64,000 bases of DNA from Isoetes taiwanensis (taxonomy: Eukaryota; Streptophyta; Lycopodiopsida; Isoetales; Isoetaceae), in NCBI GenBank assembly GCA_021234155.1, contig JAJEKV010000087.1, positions 2,911,242 to 2,975,241 of the forward strand, given 5' to 3'. Each line of letters opens with the position of its first letter. Position 1 is the first letter of the stretch. Positions 20,733 through 32,803 of the stretch are shown here, piece after piece. The notes beneath the pieces were generated by a model. It made no database searches and was not told the origin of the DNA. It saw only the letters and a program-made list of their open reading frames with translations. A program made the position numbers and the translations under genes.

Positions 20733-22018
20733 ATGTTGTTACTTTTCGGGGGCTCACCGGGACCAAGACACTTTATGTCTTTTCTGGATCTGGCTTCCCT
20801 ATTTGGAAGCTTAAGATGGAGTTGGTATTAGAAAGCGATAAGATTTTTTATTACGTCATGGGTAAAATCCGTGTTCCAACACAACCATTGACTAGTGTTG
20901 GAGTTCCAGCTACCAAGTGGAACTGAATATGATAGTTGGGTCAAGCTTTTAGCTGACTGGGAAGAAAAAGATAAGTGGCACGTTCTTTGATACTTTATGC
21001 ACTCAAAGAATCCATACTGATGGATGTTAGGGACCTCAAAACCTCTGCTGAGGTTTGGAGTTACCTTGACAAAGTTTATGAGCAAAAGACTGTATATGAG
21101 ATTTATAGTCTTCGCAATGATATTGCAAATCTTCGTTATATCCTCACAGATTCTTTTAACCTTCACTTTGATAAGTTTAAAACTCTTGTAGATGGCTTGT
21201 CTATTGCTGGTGAGGTCATGCCACCTCAACAACAAATTGTTGCGCTTCTAGAAACTTTGCCAGAAGAATTCAAGGTTGTTCGTACAGTTTTACTCAACAA
21301 AGCCAACCTCACTCTAGATCGTGTTCATATTTCATTGAAAGATGAAGCTATCAAACTTCAAAAATATTCCAAAGATCAGACAGACACAGCTCTTGTGGTT
21401 CATTCTAAACGATCTCGTGATGATGATCAGGATAATTATGCTGATGAGCATGCTGGTCGTTCTGGTCGTGGACGTGGACGGGGCCGTGGCCGTGGCTATG
21501 GATGTGGTCCTCCTCCCAAAAAAAATCGCTCTATTGTTTGCGAATATTGTAAAAAGTTTGGCCATCCTGAAGAAGAATGTTATTATAAAAAATTTGCTAT
21601 TGAGCATAAACTTCTTCGTGGCATGCGAGATGAGGGACATTGTGTCCATGATGCGCTTGAAATGGTTAAAGCTAATGATTCTATGCTTGTAGATTCTGCT
21701 GCTACTCAACACAGGACTCATCACAAGCATTGGTTGACTCAATATCGCCCTCTTCTTGCTAAGAAATTTGTCTATCTTGGTGACAATAGACCCCTTGCTG
21801 TCAAAGGCATTGGTACTCTTCAGATTGGCACATCTTCTGGTGTGCGGCTTTTGCATGGGGTTCTACATGTGCCAGACCTTTACCACAATCTCCTTTCTCT
21901 TACTCATCTTACTGATATTGGCTTCCTTGTTCAGTTTGATAACCGTGTTTGCCGCTTTGTGAAAGATGGTCTTGTTTTTGCCACTGCTTTTCGCCAAGGC
22001 AATCTTTATGCTCTTTGA
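20733..22018 (+). pseudogene. Copia gag and protease, frameshifted
   Basis: Gag starts near 20733 (GSGFPIWKLKMELVLESD) and needs two frame changes before 20975, one explained by a missing G in AAG-GTGGCA. From 20975 a 347-codon frame runs through the UBN2-type gag core, an Arg/Gly-rich stretch, a CCHC zinc knuckle (CEYCKKFGHPEEEC, about 21539-21580) and a protease start LVDSAATQH near 21690. The usual protease motif is DSG, so the Ser-Ala here may weaken it. The frame stops at 22018, before integrase. Confidence 0.9.
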
Positions 22019-22022
22019 TTGA

Positions 22023-22875
22023 ATGATGAGTTTTGTTAATGTTGTGATATCTCGTGGTGATGATGTCAGTACTTTGTGGCATCGACGCTTTGGTCATGCT
22101 AACTTTCAAGCTCTTTTGGACATGAGCTGTGATGAACATGTGGATGGACTCAAATTGTCAACACATGGTGTATTGGGTGTTTGTGAGGCTTGTGCTATTG
22201 GTAAGCCGCATCGTCATCCATTCTCTGGAGACGGACATCCTACCTCGCGTTTCTGATCTTTGTGGCCCATTTTGTGTTTCCATTGGCAAAGCTCTCTACT
22301 TTCTTCTCTTCATTGATGATTATACTCGCTATACCTTTGTGTACTTTCTTTCCAAAAAATCTGATGTCCTATCCATCTTTTGTACCTTTAAGAAACTGGT
22401 TGAGGTTCAAACTAAAACCATGATTCAAAGATTGCGAACTGATAATGGTGGTGAGTTTAAATCTTTGGCTTTTGACAAAGTTTGTGCAGATTCAGGCATT
22501 TTTCACGAATACACGACGCCTTATTCTCCACAGCAAAATGGTGTTGCTAAAAGGAAGAATCGCATAATCATGAATGCTGTGCGTTGTATGCTTATTCATT
22601 CTGGTTTGGATAAGTGTTTTTGGGAAGAAGTTGTTGCCACTGCTGTGTATGTGCAAAATTGCTTGATTACTTCTGCTCTGAAAGGCAAAACTCCATTTGA
22701 AGCCTGGTTTGGTCATAAATCCAATGTTGCTAATTTACTTGTTTTTGGTTGTACTGCTTATGTTCATATTCCAACTGAAAAAAGGAAAAAGATTGATGCT
22801 GTTGCTACGAAAGCTATTTTCCTTGGATATGCTTCTAATGCTAAAGCATATCATTTTTGGGATCCTGTTTCCTGA
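22023..22875 (+). pseudogene. Copia integrase, catalytic residue altered
   Basis: The GAG-pre-integrase zinc-binding region (LWHRRFGHAN, CEACAIGKPHRHPF) lies at 22074-22226. A frame change near 22240 leads into the integrase core with FIDDYTRY and RTDNGGEF. The third acidic residue, normally Glu in GVAERKN, is Lys here (AAA at 22549-22551), so strand transfer should be abolished. A stop at 22873 separates it from reverse transcriptase. Confidence 0.9.
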
Positions 22876-22917
22876 AAAGTTATCATTAGACGTGATGCTA
22901 CTTTTGATGAGCTTTCT

Positions 22918-24319
22918 ATGTTACATTTTCAGCCTGATAGTCAACATGAAAGTGAAATACTTGCTGAATTTCCTTTTTCAGATGATGATATTTTTACTGA
23001 TGTCCCTACGCCACCTTCTACTACTCCTCTCATTCCCCCTGCTCTCCTTGATGAACATAATCCAATTTTTGCTCCTGCTAAAACTCTTGATGTCCCTAAA
23101 CTTGCTTATGATTTTGCTAATAATGATAATTATGATGAGGAAGATCATGGTGGCCTTGATGAAGTTATTCATGAGAATCCTCATGATGATGCCATTGTTG
23201 CATGTTGAGCTTGGAAGCCGGCGCAACGGATCTTCGATTATCATTCTGCTTTGGCTATGACTGCTGATCCAATTTCTGTTGTTGATGCTCTCAGTTCAGA
23301 TCAAGCAGAATCGTGGAAAATGGCTATGGAGGCTGAATATGAATCCTTGATCAATAAAGGTACATGGGAACTTGTGGTTACCTGCAGCACGAAAGCCCAT
23401 TCAATGTAAGTGGATTTTTAAGACCAAGGTTAAAGCTGATGGTTCTTTTGATAAATTCAAAGCTCGCCTTGTTGTCAAAGGTTTCTCACAAGTTGAAGGT
23501 GTAGATTATGAGGAAACCTTTTCTCCAGTTGTACGTCTTACAAGTTTGCGAGTGTTGTTAGCCTTTGCGGTGCAGCATGATCTTCATATACATCAAATGG
23601 ATGTAAAGACGGCTTTCTTGAATGGGGATTTGAGTGAAGAGATTTACATGATACAACCTGCTGGGTTTATTGTGTCTGGGCATGAACACTTGGTGTGTAG
23701 ATTGAGAAAAGCTCTTTATGGTTTGAAGCAAGCTTCCCGAGCATGGTTCATAAAGATTAACACCTTCTTGCTTTCTACTGGATTCCTTCCTAGTGTGGCC
23801 GATTTGAACATTCAAGAAGGGTTCTCTTATGTTTTCATTGCTCTATATGTTGATGATACGATATTTGTTTGCAATGATTTACCATACTTACATAAAGTGA
23901 AAGCTCTATTATCTGTAGCCTTTGAGACGGTTGACTTGGGTGAAATTCACTCATGTTTAGGTATTCAAGTGCAACGTGACAGATCAAAAGGTTTGTTACA
24001 TCTTTCACAATCCAGATACATCACTGCACTCATTGAAAAGTTTGGTCTCCTTGAAGCAAAGTCACAAAGTACTCCTCTTGTTGCTAGTTCCAGATACTCC
24101 AAACTTTCTCAAAAACAAAGTCCTTGCACTGATGAAGAAAGATTGCAAATGAAAAAATGTCCTTATGCTAGTTTGGTTCGTGCATTGATGTATTTGGCTA
24201 ATGCAACTCGCTCTGATATTAGTTATGCTGCTAATACTCTTGGTCAATTCATGACTAATCCTGGACAAGTTCATTGGACTGCTGCTAAAAGAGTTTTGAG
24301 ATACTTGAAGGGCACTTCT
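22918..24319 (+). pseudogene. Copia linker and reverse transcriptase
   Basis: An acidic linker (22918-23208) ends in a stop. Reverse transcriptase follows a further frame change near 23380. Motifs are intact: KARLVVKGFSQ, QMDVKTAFLNG, LRKALYGLKQASRAW and the YVDD active site at 23846-23857. The coding sequence continues to KGTS at 24319, where an LINE-derived insert interrupts it. Confidence 0.92.
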
Positions 24320-24402
24320 CCGTGGACGATAAAAACAATCCTATTCTATTCTATTCTATTCTATTCTATTCTATTCTATTCTATTCTATTCTATTCTATT
24401 CT
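24320..24402 (+). mobile_element. Ultrashort LINE 3' end with (CTATT)12 tail inside Copia
   Basis: The 83-bp insert consists of CCGTGGACGATAAAAACAAT-like sequence followed by twelve CTATT units (24341-24400). The first part matches the last bases of the LINE ending at 27462 (CCGTGGACGTTAAAA then TATTC units). Removing 83 bp joins KGTS to TCGLLY in one frame, so the insert is real. Only about 21 bases of LINE body are present. Confidence 0.85.
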
Positions 24403-24925
24403 ACTTGTGGTTTGTTGTACACAAAGCAGAATGATGTTGATATATTGACTTTGCTAGGCTATACAGATGCTGATTGGGGTGGTTGTCCTGACACTTTTCG
24501 TTCTACTAGTGGGAGTTATTTTTTTGTTGGAAAATCCTTAGTTTCTTGGATGAGCAAAAAACAACGATGTTTTCTGTTTCCATACGGAAGCAGAGTATGT
24601 TGCTGCACCAATTGCCAGTAGAGAATTGGTTTGGTTGCGGCGGTTGATGGATTGTTTCCATCAAACTCAGGTGGGGCCTACTCTACTCATGTGTGATAAT
24701 CAAAGTACAATTGCATTAACAAAGGATGAGGTTTTCCATTCTAAATCTAAACATATTGAGCTACACTATTATTATATCAAGTTGGAAGTACGAAAGAAGA
24801 CTATTGTGCTTAAATATTGTCCAACGTCAGCGATGGTTGCTGACATCTTTACTAAAGCATTAGCACTTCAGAAACAAGTTACCATCTTTAAATATAAGAT
24901 ACAATTATTTTGTTCAAAACACTAA
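24403..24925 (+). pseudogene. Copia RNase H
   Basis: RNase H motifs: TDADWGGCPDTFRSTSG, SWMSKKQ, AEYVAA-like text in a shifted frame, CDNQSTIALT, and KHIELHYYYI with DIFTKAL. A frameshift near 24570 splits it. It ends 15 bases before the 3' LTR. Confidence 0.9.
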
Positions 24926-24929
24926 AGTT

Positions 24930-24939
24930 GCAGGAAGGG
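24930..24939 (+). other. Copia polypurine tract
   Basis: GCAGGAAGGG directly precedes the 3' LTR and is the expected plus-strand primer site. Confidence 0.75.
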
Positions 24940-25140
24940 TGTTTGGACGAATCTCCTTTCTATAGAGATATTGCACCTTTACCTTTTGCCATATATGGCA
25001 CGTGTTTCACATATAGCACTCTTGCCTATTGTGGCACTAGCCTAATTGTGGCTCATATTGATGTCTAAATATGTATCTCATATGAATAAAACATTAGTTT
25101 GTTTTGTGGGTAAAGTCATGTGTGTCTCATATTTCTAACA
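24940..25140 (+). repeat. Copia 3' LTR
   Basis: 201 bp starting TGTTTGGACGAATCTCC and ending TTTCTAACA. It differs from the 5' LTR by about five substitutions and a 3-base insertion. Confidence 0.95.
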
Positions 25141-25226
25141 GGCCTAAGTATTGGCTTATTGGAGCATATGGGTTTTGGAGCATTGGCTTATTTGAGCATA
25201 TGGTTTTATCATATTCTGTTTATTTC

Positions 25227-25349
25227 GTCAATCGGTATTTTCTCATGTGTTAGGTATCATGTTTTGTGTGTTACTTCCTGCGATATTTGGTCAATCGGTA
25301 TTCGGTATTTTCTCATGTGTTAGGTATCATGTTTTGTGTGTTAGTTCCT
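25227..25349. repeat. Local tandem duplication, about 63-bp unit
   Basis: GTCAATCGGTATT...TCTCATGTGTTAGGTATCAT is present at 25227-25280 and again at 25290-25349. The second copy has an extra internal repeat of CGGTATT. Confidence 0.85.
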
Positions 25350-25406
25350 GAGTTCTCGCATTGCTCTGATCTCTGGCGCACCGAATGCTTCTGCATATAT
25401 ATGTAA

Positions 25407-25901
25407 GGGTACATCTGCACTGGCCATTAAGTTAAATTGGACTAACTAAATAGAAATAATTCACACCAAACAGTTAAGTTAGAAGTTTAGTTATCCACCA
25501 ACTAGTTAACTTTTGTCTGCCTAACTTAACTTAACTGGTACTACTTCACACTATATCCCGTTAAATTAGGACCTTAACCAAAAAGTTAATTGGGGTCAAT
25601 TTTTGAACTAGAAGTTATGGGCACCTAAAGAGGTCCAAATAAGGCTAGTTAGGGATTTTGCTTTGTTTATGTTAACTTACGAGGTATGTGTGAAGGAAAA
25701 ATAGTTAAGTTAAGTTAGTTAAGTTAAGTTAGCTCACAATCACTAACTTAACTGCTTTGGTGCGACTAAATTCAAAAATTAGGTTGTAAAATGAAAACCT
25801 AGCATGCTTATGGTGTGAAAGAAGCGAGTATGGTTAGGGTTAACCATAGGTTAAAATTTTGTTATAATTAGCCTAACCTAAATGCTGATGCGAATGTAGC
25901 C
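25407..25901. mobile_element. Tourist-like MITE candidate (PIF/Harbinger type)
   Basis: The ends GGGTACATCTGCACTGGCCA and, inverted, GGCTACATTCGCATCAGCAT are similar, and both sides carry TAA (25404-25406 and 25902-25904), the usual Harbinger target duplication. Inside, a second inverted pair (CACACCAAACAGTTAAGTTA near 25471 and its partner near 25750) and many TTAAGTTAG units let most of the 495 bp fold back on itself. Nothing is encoded. The terminal match is imperfect. Confidence 0.5.
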
Positions 25902-25904
25902 TAA

Positions 25905-27032
25905 ACCTACTAGAATGATGCTCTGTTGATCCAAGAAGACACCGAAGCTCCAGAAGGAAAATAGAAATAGAAAAACTCTCTCACTCTAATGCATTCTACT
26001 AGTTCGTGAAGGTGCAAGCAAAGCTGAGAGAGAAAGGTATCTGGGGCATCGTGTCAGGGGAAGAATGACGACCTGTTGAGGAAAAATCAAGGCTAGAAGC
26101 TAAAACGATGAAAGGAATAAAGATGGGAAATGAAGCTAAGATAGCTAACGTTGCATGCAATGGCAAATCCAATTAGGCAATGGTTGATTGGCTCAAAGGG
26201 ACTAGATGGTTGAGAGCAAACTAATCAAATATATTAATGATTACCAATGATAGCTTAGACGGTGACTGCAAGAGAGGCAGGGCTTCGCTTGGAGAAGGAC
26301 AATCACTATAGGAAAAGGCATTTCTTAGGGCAAGCAAAGTTATACTAGAGAGGGTTTAGAAGCAAATTAGGAATAACCCTCGGGGCGTGGGTTCTTGCCC
26401 TCGGGCGCCGGATAACCCTACTTGGTGCACCTCTGAAGCGAAGGTTCGAGGCATCAAGGAGGATCTGCCGAAGATGTTGGTAGAGCATGATTTGGTAGAG
26501 CATGATTTTGCAAGGGCTTGGCATGAAGACAACAAGAATATGGATCCACATCCATATGCTCCCCCTGGTAGACACTTTAAAAAATGATCCATTTTACAAT
26601 GCTGAAGTGGCTCCACGTTGAGCCTCCCATGACACCTGAACCCTCCAGATGCCCTCCTCGCAGGGGCATTGCCCATACCCTAATAAGCCAAGATCCCACA
26701 GGGGATCTGATCTACCATATTATAGGAGAGCTGTAGTGACGATACCCCACAAGATATCCCCCTCTGGCGGCTTTAACCTAAATCCGGGCCTACTCCTGTG
26801 TCATATCACGAGTGGTTCCCCAGCAAGAGGTCCCCTACACAACTCATGACCGGCCTGGGGCTCTCACTCTTCCCCTCCGTCTCTACTCCTAGCAGGTTCG
26901 AATAGGCTCTCCCCGATAAGCCACGTACATGAAGCTAACATAAGTACGGGTAGACCCTACCAATACACCCTCAACACTATACCCAAATCACAGGCCCACC
27001 CTAGTCTACAGGCCAGAAGGAACTACCTAATC
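25905..27032. other. No recognised gene
   Basis: Mixed-composition DNA. Open frames at 26356-26676 and 26387-26587 overlap each other on opposite strands in a GC-rich stretch and look like chance. Direct repeat pairs such as TTGGTAGAGCATGATTT at about 26480 are very short. Confidence 0.4.
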
Positions 27033-27462
27033 CTAAGGCATTCAAGAAAATCACAGAGAAGCGAGAAGTGAGACTATGTGCCTATTGCCAGTTACAGGTT
27101 ATTGAAGATGAAAGCCATACTCTTCTGAGTTGCCCTGCTTTTGAGATAGTCCGGAATCATTTTTTGACCTCAGCATTCCATTCCATACTTCCACAACTTC
27201 TCAGAGCACCATCTGTGCATGACTTGGCATTATACATATGTGAGGTTCCAGATAAACATCGGCAATTACTGAGCCCTCAGTAGTCATTATCTCCGCTTGT
27301 CTAGTATCATCATTACTGCAAAGGTTTTTCCCTTGAAAACCTTTTGAGCACGGGGTTTTTTTAATCCTAGTAGTAATGATTGTACTAGCCCATTGTATGG
27401 GTCCCATGACCTGTTGGTTTCCGTGGACGTTAAAAAAATCTATTCTATTCTATTCTATTCCT
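27033..27462 (+). mobile_element. LINE 3' end with (TATTC)n tail
   Basis: A severely truncated copy of the LINE family at 12848-13991. It keeps the C-terminal CCHC segment (RLCAYCQLQVIEDESHTLLS) and ends at a stop near 27283. The 3' UTR has the long hairpin (ATCATTACT near 27309 with AGTAATGAT at 27372-27380), a short hairpin GACC-TGTT-GGTT at 27408-27419, then CCGTGGACGTTAAAA and the TATTC repeats. Confidence 0.85.
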
Positions 27463-30400
27463 TTCAATGAAATTCATCCATTGATTTATTAACATATTCA
27501 CTGATTAATAGCAGAATAAACCTAAATATCCATTTAATTGCTGAAAGTAACCATACATAATTTAGTGAATTGACTACAATTACCATTCCAATTCATGGAG
27601 ATAGGCTCTCCGAGCAGTGTTCATTTCAAGGACCATCGTGAGACATCCCCATATAGTTATAGTTGGCGATCTTTTCTCAATTTTTTCTTTAATGGTATAA
27701 ATTGTTTGGCGAGTTCACTTCGACTTGCCAATATATAGTAATACTATTTAAGACATATTTGATTAAAATGGGACTCATTCAATTCCCATTTTTTTTTCAA
27801 ACGGCCTATTTCAACAAAAAATGACAAATTTTAGAAGATGACCTATTTCAACCTGTTCATTTTGGGCACCTTCATCACATCAATGAGGGTTTCTCGACTT
27901 GACAACCGAGAAAGTGGGCTAGGAAATCATACATTCCGAACAATCTAACATGAAAATCTTAACACTAGAGTGGTCAGGTGATGGACCAGAAATGGTCCAT
28001 TTGCAGTGCTCACTTTAAAATTCATATAAAATCAATGGTACAAAATCTATTCGAACCCTTCCTAAGAGTTCATATATGGCAGTCATGGTCCATTAGAAAA
28101 ATACCTAAAAATATATACACCTCCTAGAGCTAGCAAACTCAGGGGGGTCAAGTACCAAAAGCTTCATGTTTATATAAAGTAAAACTGTCTCGACAAATGA
28201 TTTTTTCAAATTTTTTGATTAGCATGATATTTTTCCACACGACATAGGAAAAACAACACAAAAACCCACATGTCAATCTGAAGTCTGTGAAGAAAGATAG
28301 GACCATTCAAACATGACAGGGTCAAAACTGCTTTCTGCCTCCTCAGAACCAATTATGGTTCCCAGAAGGCAGTTGTAGTTTAAATACAACAACTTTTACA
28401 AGGAAATGCATTTTGAGCTAATATTTGACATATAAGCAATTGACAGGTTTCTTCATCCCATAAAAATGTTGGCTGGCCTTGAATTTGATGTTTGGACTTT
28501 CACTTTTGATCTCAATTTTAGGTAACCTGTAATAATGATTAATATTTCCTCATATAGAGCAAAACTTACTCTATGATGCCCTCCAAAAAATCATAGTATG
28601 AAAGTTCAAAATGATATGAAACCAATGCAAAAACAAGCTCGTTAAAAAGGCAAAAGACATGGTCACAAGAAATCAAGAAAGGTTTATGTACCTGAGCCCA
28701 TTATTGGTCCATAGGTCCATTTAAAATCAATAACTTTCTTATGTTAATTGATCTGAAGTTGAATTTTGGGATATGAATAGCTTCTGATTTACTTTAATAA
28801 TGAAAATATTTGTTGATCATAATCTTGAGATTTGGATTAAACTTTATAGCATCAAATTCAAATATGTCTTCTATGTTTATTCTAGATTTATGCCTCGAGA
28901 TACGACTTTGAAAAAACACATTCTTAAAATGTCCCATGTCATGAAATCAATGCAAAAAAATTCAAAGAAAAATGTGGAAGCTTATGACTATAAAAAGTCA
29001 AGTTAGACTGCTATGTGCAGCTCCACTTGCAGACCATTATTGGTCCACAGGACTGGAAGTTTAAAAATTAATAGAGGCAACATCTTAATCAATTTTGATC
29101 TCAACTTTAGAATATAGTTTATGTGTACAGTTCTCTATGGGGTAAAATTAATTGATTAGACGAGCTTGCATAATTTGAGGGCAATGTTTAAGCACAAACA
29201 ACTGTGAATTTATGGGGTATTTATTCACCAATTGAATTTACATGGACTTCCACTTACACCTTTCAAAAATTATGTTGTTAAAGGTAAGAAACCATGGTAT
29301 CGTTATGGGAACAAAATGGATAGGGCTAGTGAGAGATATATGCTCTATACAATGTTTAAACAAAGAATATAATTCTAATTAGTGGGGGGCAGGTCCCATC
29401 TAGGTAGGTTGTATCATATGGCAAATTTTGCTGTCGCCGTCTCATTTTGTAAAAGGCATGTCCACGTGGCAAGGCCACATGGTGGCGCCAGGAGAAATCC
29501 ATAGAAACAGGCCGGATGGCTGTCAGCCTCCAATCGGCAGCTTTAGCTGCCTTCGATCTATTTGCCAGCAGTGCTGGTCAGCCACTTGAATTATGGGTGC
29601 TCATCCTTTTCATCCCTATGGTTTCATCCGTCCTCTTCTGGCAGCACGTATTCTCTGTCTTCAGCATTGCTGCCTATACAGTCCTTTATTTTAAGGTAGT
29701 CAATAAATATCTCATCTAAAATAGATGTTAATAGTTGTTAGAGATGTTCTTCTTTTGAGCTATGGTATATATTATTTCAAATGCCTCCAATTCACATGCA
29801 CCAATAAGTTGAAGATTTTATTTTATATATACCATGTTCTCAAGCATTAGAGCCACATTTTTTCCTTTCACCTACTATTGTCTTTGTGGGAAAATGGAAC
29901 ATCAAGTATTCTCATTATTGCTATAAGAAACTTATTGCTTTTCTAGGTTCCATCAAAGGGGTCGATTGCAACATTCAGTTAGTCAAATACATTAGATTAT
30001 GGGGTGTTCTGTTGAGCAAATACACAAGGTATTTGACTAACCAATTACCATTTTCTTAGAGCCATTGACTGTGCAACATAGTGCATGAGACTTTTGCTCA
30101 GGGTGCAAGGAAGATAAGACTCCAACGTAGCATAGTTTCAAACTGAACTTATGTATATACTAATCAGTTGCAAAATCAAGGTGTTTGGTTAATCAAATAC
30201 CCTATTCGCACCCTTTGATGGGATCATAATAACTCCTATGGTGTTAATCAAGATATAGCTATATTGTTGGATGAAGCCAATAACATTGTATTGTAGAAAT
30301 ACTAAGTTGCACCACACATAGAAAGTAGTCAATGAGCTATTTACAGTAGAGTGGCACAACCCCTACCCTTATTTATGTCTTTCATCTAATACAAAGGCTT

Positions 30401-31087
30401 TAAATGAGTTGTCTATGAAAGCGGTTGCCAAGGCTTGAAATTAAGAAATGGCAATTACTATGATGTGATATACGCCTAATTCGTGCTGATATAGCTGGCT
30501 TGATTTGACATCTTATATAAGATATTTACTGCAAGAAAGTGTCTTAGGGAAGGGTTTTTCTCACCAAGCATGTTGCACATTATTGTAGAACTCAATGAAT
30601 TGTTCATTGCATTTGGACCACACTTGTTGACATTCCTTCCTCCTTGCCTCTCATATCTAAAGAAAAATCATGTTGATAAGAGGTTAAGCTCTTTCAAATG
30701 CACAATTGAAAGATAGTTCTAACCGTACATGCATTTGCCCACAACTTTGAAGAATTGGTAGGGCCAAGCAAATACATTTAAGGAGATGTTTTTCAGGAGT
30801 GTGTGTGTTGTCACCAAGACAAGGAGGCATAAAGAAAGTCATAAGATAATTCTAAGGGCTTTGTCTGCCCATTGCCATAACTATTGGACATTGTCCTGTT
30901 TAAACCAACGCGTTCAAGCTACTATTCTAGGAGTGTTTTCAAAGCTGAACCATAATCTCCTCTGCACCTTAGGGGGCATGCCCAAGGTAATTGCTTCATT
31001 GTGAAAGTGGTCATGATCATTGCAAAATTAGTGGAGGAAGGACCCATTTCCAGGAATTCAATATTCTTTCAGGGTAGGGATTCTGTC
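27463..31087. other. Long AT-rich stretch without recognised genes
   Basis: No gene is supported over 3.6 kb. Phrases such as ATTATTGGTCCA recur around 28700 and 29040, suggesting a diverged internal repeat. The 67-codon frame at 29516-29719 encodes a hydrophobic peptide with two possible membrane segments and an Ala-rich start, but no known family, so it may be chance. Confidence 0.4.
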
Positions 31088-32034
31088 TCACTCCACCGTG
31101 TGTTCCTCAGAAGGCACAACATTCACAGCTTTCCCAAGAGCTGATCGCGACTGGCTGACATAGAAAACTGGATGAATGTCCACATTCGATGGCAGTTGCA
31201 ACTTGAAGGCAACATCATTGTACTTTTTCAAAACCTTATAAGTACCGCTGTATCTTGGGGAGAGCTTTGGTTTCTTCCCTGCTACTAATGGCAATATTGC
31301 TTTTCTTTTCAGATTTATAAGGAAGACCGCATAGGTATACAAGGTCTAACCTTCATGCAGTTCGATTGGAGCTCTAGACAATTTGGCACGTGCCCTTACC
31401 CTGCATCATTAGTTTTCAGCCCATCAAAACTAGGCGATATAGATCCTCTGAAGAATTTCCCAAACATAGACACAAATGGGCTAGTTTTGATACTCTGCTA
31501 ATAACCATTATTGTAAGTGAATGCCACAACCAGCAAAGAGTCCTCCCATCTGGATTGTTGAGTGGACACATAAGATCTCAGCATATCCTCTAAAATTTGA
31601 TTCACTCTCTCAGCTTTGCCATTCATCTCAGGATGATCTCCACTAGAGAACTGAAGAGTGCATTTCAATGCAGAGAACAATTCTCACTGGAAATTCCTAG
31701 TGAATTTCACATCATGATCGCTAACAATAGCTTTGGGCAACCCAAAAATAGGAAACATATGCTACATATGAGCCTTGGCCACTGCCAAGACATCAACATT
31801 CTTGGTCATAAATATAAAGCGTGCATACTTTGTCAATCTATCCATAATGACAAGTATCTGGGTACAATGATGTATAGTAGGAGGCAATTTCACAATGAAA
31901 TCCAAAGAGATTACACTCCACCTCTCCTCTGGTATAGGCAGAGGTTGCAAAAGCCCCAGAGTTTTCAAAAGATATTCTTTTGGTCTGAACTTGAAACAAA
32001 AATGCAAACTCCCTATGATATGATGTTAGCGTAA
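31088..32034 (-). mobile_element. Ty3/Gypsy integrase remnant
   Basis: Minus-strand frames read in order [20 protein letters not shown] (start of the integrase core), a segment with [10 protein letters not shown], then NGKAERVNQILEDMLRSYV (third catalytic residue region), and a C-terminal LSPRYSGTYKVLKKY with LPSNVDIHPVFYVSQ. This is the order of a Ty3/Gypsy integrase. At least three frame breaks are present. No LTRs, reverse transcriptase or gag were found, so this is a fragment. A LINE 3' end on the other strand starts at once beyond 32034. Confidence 0.85.
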
Positions 32035-32035
32035 T

Positions 32036-32803
32036 GTGGGATGCTCACATTGGACGCAGAGGCACTTTGTAGACTCCTCAATTATGTCTATAAGGTATTG
32101 TATATTATGCCTGAAGAAAGTTTACCACGCTTGGCTTTGGAGGAGACACAGTTTAAGCGTTGGTTTGTTGATGCCACTCAGTGGATGGCACGATGTGGGA
32201 TGAATATTCATGATTTATCTTTGCATAAAGATGATATCTGCACATGGGTCAAAATGATTGTTCTTCAGAGGACATGGAGAGACGAAGCAATAGAAAAAGA
32301 GTTTTATAGGATCCATATTAATCCTATATTGTAGGAGGCAAAGTGTTTGGAAGGGAATTTTCAGAAGCATAGGCATGCCATCTGCAGAATGAGGCTGAGC
32401 TCGCATAGGCTTGGTGTTGTAGATAGGTGGAATGACATTCCTCATGAGCTTAGATTGTGTAAGATATGTGAGGCGGGGATACTTGAAGATGAGGAATATG
32501 TGCTTCTACATTGCCATGCTTATAGAGATATTCGAGAGAATTATGATGTATATGCTGACACGTTGATGGTTTTCTTTGATTTTTCAGGATCACGTATCCG
32601 GAGATGTACCATTGATATTATATAGCGCAGGGATGATGTTTTAAGAACCTTAAACGTAGACGAGTTAGAGGTAGGAGACACTAATGTATTACTATCAGAG
32701 GATGCATTAGATGATTTGTTTTATAATGTTGAAGTACAAGTTGAGCGTCTTATAGACCTGGCGGTCTCACAGACATAATAATCAAATTTCATTTCATTTC
32801 ATC

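Larger units (their letters stand above)
20514..25140 (+). mobile_element. Ty1/Copia LTR retrotransposon, complete structure, inactive
   Basis: A 4,627-bp element with matching LTRs, flanked by the 5-bp target-site duplication GGCCT (20509-20513 and 25141-25145). The order gag, protease, integrase, reverse transcriptase, RNase H is that of Copia. The LTRs differ by about five substitutions and one 3-base gap by eye, so the insertion is fairly young. Even so, gag-pol carries several frameshifts, a Lys in place of the third integrase catalytic residue, and an 83-bp LINE-tail insertion between reverse transcriptase and RNase H. Confidence 0.95.

Noticed and set aside
22129-23260. Long Leu/Ile/Met-rich and minus-strand frames within Copia (for example 22697-23260 plus, 21332-21856 minus)
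   Set aside because: They are alternative-frame shadows of gag, integrase and linker sequence.
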